Origin: Mesonia sediminis
GTDB taxonomy: Bacteria; Bacteroidota; Bacteroidia; Flavobacteriales; Flavobacteriaceae
Direction: 5' to 3'
Assembly (NCBI RefSeq): GCF_042684705.1
Contig: NZ_JBHULZ010000023.1
Coordinates: 310,001 to 374,000 of the forward strand
Length of the DNA stretch: 64,000 nt
The notes under the pieces are model-generated. The model saw only the letters and a list, made by a program, of their open reading frames with translations. It had not been told where the DNA came from and did no database searches. Of the stretch, positions 44,121 through 52,420 are shown one piece after another. Numbering within the stretch: the stretch's first letter is position 1; each line of letters begins with the position of its first letter. The position numbers were made by a program, and so were the translations under genes.

Positions 44121-44729
44121 TTAAGTTTGGTTCTTAGTGATCCATTTGGGCTTATTGGGTGGAACAAAAAGGTGCATCTTTTCTAATAATGATGATTCAT
44201 TTTTTGAGACAACTATTAAATTTAAGTTCTCTTGTTTCAAAAACCCAGATTCAACCATAGCTTTTATCATTTTCAAGAGATCATCAAAATACCCTTCGGA
44301 ATTCAAGATACCTATTGGTTTGTGATGTAAGCCCAATTGCGCCCAAGTCAAAATTTCGAAGAACTCTTCTAAAGTACCAAACCCGCCAGGAAGCATAATA
44401 AAACCATCACTCATTTCTTGCATTTTCAACTTCCTCTCGTGCATATCTTTTGTGGTAACAAGATTGGTAAGTTGGGTATGAACTATTTCTTTGCTTTTAA
44501 GAAATTGAGGAATTACCCCATACACTAAACCGCCATGATCAAGTGCTCCATTTGCTACTTGTCCCATTAATCCTAGTTTACTGCCCCCAAAAACCAACTT
44601 AATATCGTTTTGTGCGAGATGAACCCCGAGCGCATAGCTTTGTTTTATTATTTTTTCATTACTTCCTGTATTGCTACCACAAAATACAGCAATACTTTTA
44701 AGCTTATTTGAACTATAATTTTTAATCAT
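44121..44729 (-). CDS. LOG-family (TIGR00730) protein, second paralogue
   Basis: A 202-residue LOG-family protein, likely a nucleoside 5'-monophosphate phosphoribohydrolase. It starts with AVFCGSNTGSNEKI, then GGSKLGLMGQVANGAL, and has the catalytic PGGFGTLEEFFEILTWAQLG (in two parts PGGFGTLEEFFE and ILTWAQLG). It is the short form that resembles plant LOG more closely than the uvrA-linked copy. Its ATG overlaps the prmC stop by 4 bases (44726-44729), so it is translationally coupled to prmC, and mazG follows. The link of nucleotide-cleaning genes (LOG and MazG) in one operon is sensible. Cytoplasmic. Confidence 0.9.
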   Translation of the reverse strand: MIKNYSSNKLKSIAVFCGSNTGSNEKIIKQSYALGVHLAQNDIKLVFGGSKLGLMGQVANGALDHGGLVYGVIPQFLKSKEIVHTQLTNLVTTKDMHERKLKMQEMSDGFIMLPGGFGTLEEFFEILTWAQLGLHHKPIGILNSEGYFDDLLKMIKAMVESGFLKQENLNLIVVSKNESSLLEKMHLFVPPNKPKWITKNQT

Positions 44730-45565
44730 AAACTTGCTTTTATCATTCGGTCATTTCCATAAAGGTCTTTTCGTAATTCCACGTCATTAAATCCGATTTT
44801 ACGGAGTAAATCTAGCGTCTCTTTTGCTAAATATTGATTGATCTCAAAATATAAGCTACCGTTTTTCTCAAGATGCCTAAAGGCTAATCGACCTATTTTA
44901 TCATAAAATAAAAGCGGAGAATCATCGGTTACAAATAGGGCTAAATCAGGTTCATAATTCAATACATTTTTCTGCATTTGTGACTTTTCTAGTTCCCGAA
45001 CATAGGGCGGATTGGATACAATGACCTGGTAATTTTGATTTAACGCTTGAGTCGACAATATATCTTGTTTTATAAAATTTACCTTAGCACGATTCCTTTT
45101 TGCATTTTCTGCAGCAATCTTTAAAGCTTTCTCAGAGACGTCTAAAGCCGTTACTCGAGCATTAAACATACCAAGATCTAGTGCAATAGCAATGCAGCCA
45201 CTACCCGTACCAATGTCTAATATATGTCCGTCAACTTCTCTATAATCTTCTATAATCCATCGCACTAGGTCTTCGGTTTCTGGTCGTGGTATGAGCACTT
45301 CCTGCGAAACAGAAAAAGGATAATCCATAAAATATGTTTCACCAAGAATGTGCTGTATAGGTTCTTGAATTTTGAGTCGGTTTAAAGCATCATCAAAATT
45401 TTGTTTCATTTCATCTGTTAGCTGATGCGGATTTAAAGCAAGTTCTATTCTTGTTTTGTTCAAATAGAATTCGGTTAACCAGCTCCAAAAACTCGAAATT
45501 TCAGTTTCAGGATAAATAGTTTTTAGCTGATTAAAAAAATAATTTTTGTACTTATTCAATTGCAT
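44726..45565 (-). CDS. prmC: Release factor glutamine methyltransferase
   Basis: A 279-residue SAM-dependent enzyme that N5-methylates the glutamine of the GGQ motif in peptide-chain release factors RF1 and RF2. The SAM loop is DIGTGSGCIAIAL, the catalytic motif is SNPPYV, and YFMDYPFSVSQEVLIPRPETEDLV (in part VLIPRPETE) is the family-specific segment preceding the SAM domain. Length is typical. It starts 3 bases after the GNAT stop and overlaps the LOG gene downstream by 4 bases. Confidence 0.95.
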   Translation of the reverse strand: MQLNKYKNYFFNQLKTIYPETEISSFWSWLTEFYLNKTRIELALNPHQLTDEMKQNFDDALNRLKIQEPIQHILGETYFMDYPFSVSQEVLIPRPETEDLVRWIIEDYREVDGHILDIGTGSGCIAIALDLGMFNARVTALDVSEKALKIAAENAKRNRAKVNFIKQDILSTQALNQNYQVIVSNPPYVRELEKSQMQKNVLNYEPDLALFVTDDSPLLFYDKIGRLAFRHLEKNGSLYFEINQYLAKETLDLLRKIGFNDVELRKDLYGNDRMIKASL

Positions 45566-45568
45566 ATT

Positions 45569-46051
45569 TTATAATTCTTTAAGCATATAAACCGTACATG
45601 CGTGATGCCCGGTTGCACCCATCGCTTGGTCTATAAAGTCAAAGCCGTATTGCCTGTACAAGTTTTGGGCAGGTAGCATTTGCGGCATGGTTTCTATATA
45701 ACATTGTTTAAAAGGAGCATTTTTAGCAAATGATAAACAGGTCTCAATTAACATTTTTGCAGCACCATGCCTTCGCATAGTTTTACTAATGTACATTTTT
45801 TGAAGTTCACACACGTCAATTGTATTGGGTAAAGGAGCGATTCCGGCACCTCCCACAACATTTTTACCCTTGGTGGCTACAAAATAGCGAGAATTTGAAT
45901 CTTGGTAAAAATCATATAAAGCATCTAGGCTTTTATCCGCGAAAGCAGTACCCGGCAAATCAGCTTTATTTTCTTTTAAACAATTTCGAATAATTTGAGC
46001 CATAACCTCATTATCACATTCCTGTATCCTTCTTATTTTTATTGAGCTCAT
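45569..46051 (-). CDS. GNAT-family N-acetyltransferase
   Basis: A 160-residue acetyl-CoA-dependent acyltransferase. The fold is shown by SSIKIRRIQECDNEVMAQIIR at the start (in part), the acetyl-CoA loop KTMRRHGAAKMLIETCL with Q/RxxGxG/A character, and YRQYGFDFIDQAMGATGHH near the end. Substrate unknown. The frame continues upstream to 46255, but that part is the complement of ribD and has no family similarity, so the ATG at 46049-46051 is preferred. It heads the run GNAT-prmC-LOG-mazG. Only 27 bases lie between this ATG and the GTG of the divergent ribD. Confidence 0.9.
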   Translation of the reverse strand: MSSIKIRRIQECDNEVMAQIIRNCLKENKADLPGTAFADKSLDALYDFYQDSNSRYFVATKGKNVVGGAGIAPLPNTIDVCELQKMYISKTMRRHGAAKMLIETCLSFAKNAPFKQCYIETMPQMLPAQNLYRQYGFDFIDQAMGATGHHACTVYMLKEL

Positions 46052-46078
46052 TCCAAAAAAACTTAGTAATTTTAGACC

Positions 46079-47122
46079 GTGAAAGTACACGAAAAATATA
46101 TAAAACGCTGCATACAACTGGCAAAAAATGGCATAGGTAAAACCTATCCAAACCCAATGGTAGGAAGTGTAGTGGTACACGAAGGAAAAATAATTGGAGA
46201 AGGTTGGCATCAAAAAGCTGGTGATGCTCACGCAGAAGTGCGGGCAATACATCAAGTTAAGAATGAAGAATTACTCTCCAAATCGACAATTTACGTTAGT
46301 CTTGAGCCTTGTAGTCACTTTGGTAAGACACCCCCTTGCAGCGATTTAATTATCGCCAAAGGTATCAAAAATGTAGTAATAGGTACTGTTGATCCATTCG
46401 CTAAAGTAGCTGGTAATGGCATAAAAAAGCTTATGGAAGCCGGTTGTAATGTTACCGTTGGCGTTTTAGAAAAAGAATGCCAAGAGCTTAATAAAAGATT
46501 TTTTACCTTTCACCAAAAGCAGCGCCCCTACATAATTATAAAGTTTGCACGAACAAAAGATAATTTTATTGCTCCTATAAATCAAAATCAAAAAAAACCT
46601 GTATGGATTAGCAATGCGTTTAGCAAACAGTGGGCTCACCGTTTAAGAGCTAGAGAGCAGGCTATCTTGGTGGGAACAAATACTGCCTTAAAAGACAATC
46701 CTAGTTTATCTACACGGTTGTGGTATGGCGAACACCCAATTAAAGTTTTAATTGATGCTAAACTTAAAGTAGATTTGACTTCGGAAATCTTTAAAGACAA
46801 TCAAAAAGTTATAGTTTTTACCGAAGATCCTAAAAAAGGTTATACCCAAAAGCACATTGAATATTTTAAAATTGACTTTAAAAAAAATGTTCCCGAGCAA
46901 ATTACCAAAGTACTATACGCTAATAACATACAATCTTTAATTGTCGAAGGAGGCACAAGAACTATCAATTCGTTTATAGCTAGTAATCTTTGGGATGAAG
47001 CTTATGAAATTATTGGAGCCAAAAAATTTGAATCTGGTATTGCAGCGCCAAAAGTGAAAGGCAATCTAAATAAAGAATTTGAATTGGCAGATAACCTTAT
47101 AAAATTATATGTGAATGATTAA
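46079..47122 (+). CDS. ribD: Bifunctional riboflavin deaminase/reductase
   Basis: A 347-residue enzyme for two steps of riboflavin synthesis: deamination of the pyrimidine and NADPH-dependent reduction of the ribosyl side chain. The N-terminal deaminase has the zinc motifs HAEVRAI and EPCSHFGKTPPC. The C-terminal reductase has AILVGTNTALKDNPSLSTR (in part) and LIVEGGTRTINSFI. The start is a GTG at 46079, which gives the family-typical VKVHEKYIKRCIQLAKNG N-terminus; no in-frame ATG fits. It is the first gene of a four-gene run with non-ATG starts. No FMN riboswitch precedes it: only 27 bases separate it from the divergent GNAT gene. Confidence 0.95.
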   Translation: MKVHEKYIKRCIQLAKNGIGKTYPNPMVGSVVVHEGKIIGEGWHQKAGDAHAEVRAIHQVKNEELLSKSTIYVSLEPCSHFGKTPPCSDLIIAKGIKNVVIGTVDPFAKVAGNGIKKLMEAGCNVTVGVLEKECQELNKRFFTFHQKQRPYIIIKFARTKDNFIAPINQNQKKPVWISNAFSKQWAHRLRAREQAILVGTNTALKDNPSLSTRLWYGEHPIKVLIDAKLKVDLTSEIFKDNQKVIVFTEDPKKGYTQKHIEYFKIDFKKNVPEQITKVLYANNIQSLIVEGGTRTINSFIASNLWDEAYEIIGAKKFESGIAAPKVKGNLNKEFELADNLIKLYVND

Positions 47123-47723
47123 GCATATTGTATTTGACTTTGGTGACGTTTTCATCAACCTAAACAAAATGGCCACTCACGATGCTTTAAGCCAATATTC
47201 TTGCAAAGCTAGTCTTAGCGAAATAAATCGAATTAATCACTTATACGAAACCGGGCAAATAAGCACTGAAGATTTTACCGCCTTTTATCTGAGTAATTTC
47301 AAGGGGCTATCACCATTTCAATTTAAAACCGCGTGGAACCAAATTTTACAAGATATACCCAATCATCGTCTTCGATTTATTCAAGCCTTATATAACGATA
47401 ATCAATTTGAGTTAATCTTGCTAAGTAACACCAATGAACTTCATATCGATTTCATTAAAAATAATGAACCGAATTATACTGATTTTAAATGCTGTTTTCA
47501 CGGATTTTACCTTTCCCATCTTATAAATATGCGTAAACCTAATAAAGATATTTTTTTACACATACAGCAAAAGCATCAAATTAATCCAAACGAAGCTTTA
47601 TTTATTGACGATTTACCAGAAAATATCGCTACAGCACAGCAACTAGGTTACCAAACCTGGTTATTGGATAGAGCAAAAGAAGATGTTACCGAGTTATTCA
47701 ATATAAAAGCCGACCTATTTTGA
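47115..47723 (+). CDS. HAD-superfamily hydrolase
   Basis: A 202-residue HAD phosphatase of subfamily IA, like YihX. Motif I is FDFGDVFI with the nucleophilic Asp, where the second aspartate position is Gly as in the YihX group. Motif II is LLSNTNE, motif III is the lysine in RKPNKDIF, and motif IV is FIDDLPENIATA. E. coli YihX dephosphorylates glucose-1-phosphate. In riboflavin operons an HAD enzyme can also dephosphorylate the pyrimidine-phosphate intermediate after RibD. Overlap with ribD by 8 bases makes that role attractive but unproven. The start overlaps the ribD end, and its stop overlaps the next start. Confidence 0.88.
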   Translation: MIKHIVFDFGDVFINLNKMATHDALSQYSCKASLSEINRINHLYETGQISTEDFTAFYLSNFKGLSPFQFKTAWNQILQDIPNHRLRFIQALYNDNQFELILLSNTNELHIDFIKNNEPNYTDFKCCFHGFYLSHLINMRKPNKDIFLHIQQKHQINPNEALFIDDLPENIATAQQLGYQTWLLDRAKEDVTELFNIKADLF

Positions 47724-48589
47724 TCTATTTGCTTTTTAGTATTATAAGTTCAAGTTTAATTTATACCGTATTTAAACTTCTTGGTAAATTTAATATCAAT
47801 ACGCTATACGCTATTGTGATTAATTATTATACCGCATTTTTTGCGGGTTATCTTTTATTAGAAAGAGATTTTAAGGTAACAGATTGGCTACAACAATCTT
47901 TCTTTTTAAGCGCACTATTACTTGGAGTCTTATTCATAAGCGTTTTTAAACTTATGGCAGAAACTACACGTATAAGCGGTTTATCTGCCGTTTCTGTAGC
48001 CAGTAAGATGAGTCTAGCGATTCCGGTAGTATTTGTTATTATTTACTATCAAGAATCCTTAAACTTCCTAAAGGTAATAGGTATTATCACTGCTCTAATT
48101 GCGGTTTATTTTAGTGCTTTAAAATCAAACAAATTAAAAAATATAAGGTTAAAAACCCTGCTATTTCCACTAGGGGTTTTCTTTGGAAGTGGAATAATTG
48201 AAACCCTTATAAAATTTGTAGAAGAGCATCAAGTAGCCAATAGTGATGTTGCCCTATTCTCGATGAGTATATTTTTCTTTGCAGCAATAATAGGTAGTAT
48301 TGCCGGAATTATACAATACAAAAGAAAAGCCATACCTTTTAAAAAGAAAGACTTGTTAGGCGGCATTGCACTGGGGATTCCCAATTATTTTTCGGTGTAC
48401 TTTTTTGTCCTCGCTTTAAGAAGTTTTAAAGACGCTTCAATGGTATTTATTGTGAACAACGTTAGCATTGTGCTTTTATCAACACTAATAGGTATCATCT
48501 TTTTTAAAGAGAAACTCATCCGTAAAAACTGGTGGGGAATTCTCTTGGCCATAATTAGTTTAATTTTAATCACCCTTACAAACCAATAG
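47720..48589 (+). CDS. EamA/DMT-family transporter
   Basis: A 289-residue inner-membrane protein with about ten hydrophobic helices in two EamA repeats, as in the drug/metabolite transporter superfamily. The second repeat begins near residue 145 (LLFPLGVFFGSGIIE). The final helix ends LAIISLILITLTNQ. The start is a TTG at 47720 overlapping the HAD stop (TTGA); no nearby in-frame ATG exists, and the first helix begins right after it. Substrate unknown. Its position in the ribD run may hint at a flavin or precursor, but this is speculative. Confidence 0.85.
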   Translation: MIYLLFSIISSSLIYTVFKLLGKFNINTLYAIVINYYTAFFAGYLLLERDFKVTDWLQQSFFLSALLLGVLFISVFKLMAETTRISGLSAVSVASKMSLAIPVVFVIIYYQESLNFLKVIGIITALIAVYFSALKSNKLKNIRLKTLLFPLGVFFGSGIIETLIKFVEEHQVANSDVALFSMSIFFFAAIIGSIAGIIQYKRKAIPFKKKDLLGGIALGIPNYFSVYFFVLALRSFKDASMVFIVNNVSIVLLSTLIGIIFFKEKLIRKNWWGILLAIISLILITLTNQ

Positions 48590-48591
48590 AT

Positions 48592-49203
48592 TTGAAAGAA
48601 GACGCTTACCTAACTTTGCTAGAGCCTGGAAAAGAAACCTTATATAAAGAAAAGGGAAGTAAATTTTACAGTTATGCTTTCCCTGTACAAAACGAAGCGC
48701 AAATTCAAGAAATCTTAACCGATTTAAAAACCCGACATCATAAGGCTCGTCATTGGTGTTATGCTTGGCAACTTGGTGCCCGCTACGAAAATTACCGGGC
48801 TAACGACGATGGAGAACCAAATAACTCGGCAGGTATGCCCATTTACGGGCAATTACAAGCTTTTAATGTCACCCAGGTATTAGTTGTTGTTGTACGTTAT
48901 TTTGGAGGCACCAAATTAGGAGTAGGCGGATTGATTAGTGCGTATAAAACAAGTGCGCAAATGGCTTTGGAAGCTTCAAAAATTATAAAGAAAACCATAA
49001 AAACTAGCTTTCAAATTAATTTTGACTATCCTTTAATGAACCAAGTTATGCGCATTTTAAAAGAAGAGCAAATTGAACCGCTTACCCAAGAGTTTCTTAT
49101 TGCATGTAAAATTACTTTTAGTGTAAGAAAAACGGAGAGTGAAAAGGTGTTTGAAAAATTCAACAAGGTTTATGGTGTTGAAATCAAAAAAATAGACGAA
49201 TAA
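48592..49203 (+). CDS. YigZ/IMPACT family protein
   Basis: A 203-residue cytoplasmic protein of the YigZ/IMPACT family. The N-terminal domain has KEKGSKFYSYAFPV, HKARHWCYAWQLG, DDGEPNNSAGMPIYGQL and the signature VVRYFGGTKLGVGGLISAY. The C-terminal ferredoxin-like DUF1949 domain follows. Eukaryotic IMPACT regulates GCN2 kinase. In bacteria the role is uncertain, though a translation or RNA-linked function has been suggested. The start is a TTG at 48592, 2 bases after the transporter stop; the N-terminus matches the family length, so I accept it. It is the fourth gene of the run and converges on a thioesterase gene 3 bases on. Confidence 0.9.
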   Translation: MKEDAYLTLLEPGKETLYKEKGSKFYSYAFPVQNEAQIQEILTDLKTRHHKARHWCYAWQLGARYENYRANDDGEPNNSAGMPIYGQLQAFNVTQVLVVVVRYFGGTKLGVGGLISAYKTSAQMALEASKIIKKTIKTSFQINFDYPLMNQVMRILKEEQIEPLTQEFLIACKITFSVRKTESEKVFEKFNKVYGVEIKKIDE

Positions 49204-49206
49204 AAT

Positions 49207-49605
49207 TTAAAATCCCATAGCTTTTAAAATAGCGTCTGGACACTTTATGGGGCGTTTTGTTTTAGCATCCATAAAGACCAAGGTTATATTTGCTTCATGA
49301 ATAATTTCTTGAAGATTATTATATATAGTGTAGTCAAAAATAATCTTTACCCCTGGCTTCTCGCGTAAACTTGTTTCTACCGTAATTTCATCATCAAAAA
49401 AGGCAGATTTTATATACTTTGAAGACAATTCATAAACGGGCAAAAATATGCCCTCCTCTTCCATTTTCTTATAAGAAATACCAAATTGATTTAACCAGTC
49501 TAATCGCGCTGCCTCCAAGTATAATGCGTAATTAGCGTGATGCACCACCCCCATCTGATCGGTTTCGGCGTAGCGTACTTTGAAGCTGCTTAATGATTTT
49601 TTCAT
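49207..49605 (-). CDS. YbgC-type acyl-CoA thioesterase
   Basis: A 132-residue hotdog-fold thioesterase of the 4-hydroxybenzoyl-CoA/YbgC group. The active-site segment is RYAETDQMGVVHHANYALYLE with the catalytic Asp (quoted in part: AETDQMGVVHHANYALYLE), and IIFDYTIYN gives a core strand. It hydrolyses short- or medium-chain acyl-CoAs in the cytoplasm. The frame extends to a TTG at 49614, but the ATG at 49603-49605 is the natural start. It is transcribed divergently from dnaA with a 199-base gap. Confidence 0.9.
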   Translation of the reverse strand: MKKSLSSFKVRYAETDQMGVVHHANYALYLEAARLDWLNQFGISYKKMEEEGIFLPVYELSSKYIKSAFFDDEITVETSLREKPGVKIIFDYTIYNNLQEIIHEANITLVFMDAKTKRPIKCPDAILKAMGF

Positions 49606-49804
49606 AAAATACAATAGTAATAAATTTGTTTATCATTTCTCTTTTTAAGTATGGCGAAAAAAAACCAAATATTCAATAGCATTATGGTTTTTTTATTAGC
49701 TTTTTTGTTCACATATTTGTTTTCCCAAATAAGTAAAAGGGGTTTTCCTGTAATTTACTTATTAGCATTAATTTAAGTACTAACCTAAAATAAAAATAAC
49801 AAGA

Positions 49805-51232
49805 ATGGGTAAAACTGCGCAATCAGTTTGGAATAATTGCTTGGCTTTTATACAAGACAACATTACACCTCAAGCATACAAAACATGGTTTGAGCCGATA
49901 AAAGCAATCAAATTAACAGATAATGCCTTGAGCATACAGGTACCCTCTAAATTTTTTTATGAATGGTTAGAAGAGCACTATGTAAATATTTTAAAAGTAT
50001 CTCTAACAAAAGAATTAGGTAAGCAGGCTAAACTGGTCTATGTTATCAAAATGGAGAATACTTACGGCAATAAAAGTCCGTTTACCGAGAAGATTCCTAG
50101 TACTCAGCGTTCAACTGTTTCTCCACAAGAAATAGATCGACCCTCAAAAAGCAAAAAGCCAGAGCTTAAAAACCCTTTTATCATTCCGGGTATTCGTAAC
50201 CTTAAAATAGACTCGCAGCTAAATGCTAATTATAGTTTCGAGAATTTTTTAGAAGGAGACTCTAACCGCCTAGCTAGAAATGCTGGAATGGCGGTTTCAA
50301 ACAAACCTGGAGGAACATCTTTCAACCCTCTTTTAATATTTGGTGGTGTAGGTTTGGGAAAAACACACTTAGCCCATGCTATAGGGGTAGAGGTAAAAGA
50401 AAAGTATCCTGAAAAAACGGTATTATATATTTCTGCCGAAAAATTTACCCAACAACACATAGAATCTGTTCGTAAAAACAACAGAAATGATTTTATCCAT
50501 TTTTATCAGATTATAGATGTTCTTATTGTAGATGATATTCAATTACTATCGGGTAAATCTGGAACACAGGATGTATTTTTCCATATATTCAACCACCTGC
50601 ATCAAAATGGAAAGCAAGTAATTCTAACCAGTGATAAAGCACCGGTTGATATGCAAGATATTGAACAACGTTTATTATCGCGCTTTAAATGGGGCCTTTC
50701 GGCGGAATTACAAAATCCAGATTTTGAAACCCGCGTAAAAATAATTGAAAACAAACTGTATCGTGATGGTGTAGAAATGCCTCAGGATATAATTGAATAT
50801 TTAGCCAACAATATACAAACCAATATTCGTGAATTAGAAGGAGCTATCATTTCATTAATTGCTCATTCTTCTTTTAACAAAAAAGAAATCACCATAGATT
50901 TGGCACGTAAAATTGTTGAAAATTACGTTAAACACACCAAAAAAGAGCTCTCTATAGATTACATACAAAAGGTGGTAAGTGATTATTTTCAAATGGATGT
51001 AGCGACTTTGCAATCAAAAACGAGAAAAAGACATATTGTTCAAGCTAGACAATTGGCCATGTTTTTTGCAAAAAAATTAACCAAAGCGAGTTTAGCCAGT
51101 ATAGGCTCGCAAATTGGTAAGCGTGATCACGCCACCGTACTTCACGCGTGTAAAACGGTAAATAATTTATCGACTACAGATAAACAATTTAAGAAATTTG
51201 TAGAAGAGCTTGATAAACGATTAACAATATAG
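49805..51232 (+). CDS. dnaA: Chromosomal replication initiator protein DnaA
   Basis: A 475-residue initiator ATPase that binds DnaA boxes at oriC and opens the origin. Domain I starts SVWNNCLAFIQDNITPQAY. The AAA+ core has Walker A GGVGLGKTHL (about residue 177) and Walker B VLIVDDIQLLSG, and sensor and arginine finger region QRLLSRFKWGL. Domain IV has the DNA-binding signature GKRDHATVLHACKTV near the end. Length is normal. The 199-base gap before it holds AT-rich sequence and a TAAATTTG box at 49621-49628, but no DnaA-box cluster that I can see. dnaN is not adjacent. A tyrosine phosphatase gene follows after one base. Confidence 0.98.
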   Translation: MGKTAQSVWNNCLAFIQDNITPQAYKTWFEPIKAIKLTDNALSIQVPSKFFYEWLEEHYVNILKVSLTKELGKQAKLVYVIKMENTYGNKSPFTEKIPSTQRSTVSPQEIDRPSKSKKPELKNPFIIPGIRNLKIDSQLNANYSFENFLEGDSNRLARNAGMAVSNKPGGTSFNPLLIFGGVGLGKTHLAHAIGVEVKEKYPEKTVLYISAEKFTQQHIESVRKNNRNDFIHFYQIIDVLIVDDIQLLSGKSGTQDVFFHIFNHLHQNGKQVILTSDKAPVDMQDIEQRLLSRFKWGLSAELQNPDFETRVKIIENKLYRDGVEMPQDIIEYLANNIQTNIRELEGAIISLIAHSSFNKKEITIDLARKIVENYVKHTKKELSIDYIQKVVSDYFQMDVATLQSKTRKRHIVQARQLAMFFAKKLTKASLASIGSQIGKRDHATVLHACKTVNNLSTTDKQFKKFVEELDKRLTI

Positions 51233-51233
51233 G

Positions 51234-51695
51234 ATGATGCGGGTTTTAATGGTTTGCTTAGGAAATATATGTAGGTCACCTTTAGCCGAAGGCTTGCTTA
51301 AAAGCAAACTAGACCCTAATAAAGTTTTTGTAGACTCTGCGGGTACCTCAAATTACCACGTTAATGATGCGCCAGATAAACGATCTATAGCTATTGCCAG
51401 AAAACACAATTTAGATATTAGCCAACAGCGTGGACGACAATTTGAAGTAAAGGATTTTGACCGGTTTGATCTTATCTATGTTATGGATAATTCTAATTAT
51501 AAAGATATAGTTAAGCTGGCAAGAACAAATCAAGATAAGAAAAAAGTACACTTAATTCTAAATGAATTGTTTGTGGATGAAAATGCTGATGTACCAGACC
51601 CTTATTATGGCGGGGATCATGGCTTTCAGCATGTTTATTCCTTACTGGATGAGGCTACAGATGAGATCATAAAGAAGATAAATAAGGATTCTTGA
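51234..51695 (+). CDS. Low-molecular-weight protein tyrosine phosphatase
   Basis: A 153-residue phosphatase. The P-loop CLGNICRSPLAEG gives the nucleophilic cysteine and arginine, and DPYYGGDHGF carries the general-acid aspartate. Such enzymes dephosphorylate tyrosine kinases that control capsule and exopolysaccharide export, or act on arginine phosphate. No tyrosine kinase is near. The gene starts 1 base after the dnaA stop with two consecutive ATG codons (51234 and 51237), so translation is coupled to dnaA, and its stop shares bases with the next start. Cytoplasmic. Confidence 0.93.
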   Translation: MMRVLMVCLGNICRSPLAEGLLKSKLDPNKVFVDSAGTSNYHVNDAPDKRSIAIARKHNLDISQQRGRQFEVKDFDRFDLIYVMDNSNYKDIVKLARTNQDKKKVHLILNELFVDENADVPDPYYGGDHGFQHVYSLLDEATDEIIKKINKDS

Positions 51696-52420
51696 TGACA
51701 AAATCAGCGGCAGCTTTATATTTGATTCCTACTGGCTTAGGTAATGACGATTTAATCAATGTGCTATCTCCACAAGTAATTGAGCATGTCAACAAAATCA
51801 CTCATTTTATTGCCGAAAACGAGAAAACAGCACGAAGATTCATTAAGCAAGTTGCTCCTAATAAATCTCAAGTAAAACTAAATTTTAAAGTTTTAAATAA
51901 ATTTACAGATCCCTTAGATATACCTTATTTTTTAGAGGCTTGTCTTAGCGGCGAACCTATGGGGCTAATGAGTGAAGCAGGATGCCCAGGTGTAGCAGAT
52001 CCAGGTGCCCAAATTGTTAAACTAGCGCATCAAAAAAACATTCAGGTAATTCCGTTAGTTGGTCCTTCTTCCATACTACTAGCTATGATGGCTAGTGGTT
52101 TAAACGGCCAAAATTTCGCTTTCAATGGATATTTACCCATTGATAAAGGTGAAAAAAAAGCGGCCATTAAACGATTAGAAAAACATTCTTTTGAGCATCA
52201 GCAGGCTCAAGTTTTTATTGAGACTCCCTATAGAAACAACAAATTTTTAGACCAATTATTAAGTAGTTTAAACCCTAACACTCAACTTTGTATCGCTTGC
52301 AATATCAGCACCAGCGAAGAGTTTATAAAAACCTTACCCGTAAAAGAATGGTCAAAGCAAAAAGTGGACCTTCATAAAAAGCCCACTATTTTTATATTTC
52401 AAAAAGAACATTTTAATTAA
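51695..52420 (+). CDS. Tetrapyrrole methylase-fold SAM methyltransferase (RsmI-like)
   Basis: A 241-residue SAM-dependent methyltransferase in the tetrapyrrole methylase superfamily. Typical parts are LYLIPTGLGN, the central MGLMSEAGCPGVADPG motif, and IPLVGPSSILLAMMASGLNGQNFAFNGYLP (in part LVGPSSILLAMMASG and FAFNGYLP), as in RsmI, which 2'-O-methylates C1402 of 16S rRNA. It differs from canonical RsmI by a long early acidic segment and is a known second RsmI-like type in Bacteroidota; the rRNA target is not certain. The ATG at 51695 overlaps the phosphatase stop (TGATG). Its 3' end overlaps the convergent gene by 8 bases. Confidence 0.88.
   Translation: MTKSAAALYLIPTGLGNDDLINVLSPQVIEHVNKITHFIAENEKTARRFIKQVAPNKSQVKLNFKVLNKFTDPLDIPYFLEACLSGEPMGLMSEAGCPGVADPGAQIVKLAHQKNIQVIPLVGPSSILLAMMASGLNGQNFAFNGYLPIDKGEKKAAIKRLEKHSFEHQQAQVFIETPYRNNKFLDQLLSSLNPNTQLCIACNISTSEEFIKTLPVKEWSKQKVDLHKKPTIFIFQKEHFN

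Noticed and set aside
43899..44186. A 95-residue plus-strand open frame over mazG and the LOG gene
   Set aside because: Antisense shadow of two well-supported genes, spanning their junction with no promoter.
46052..46255. A 68-residue hydrophobic N-terminal extension of the GNAT protein
   Set aside because: It is the complement of the ribD 5' coding region; the GNAT fold starts at the ATG at 46051.
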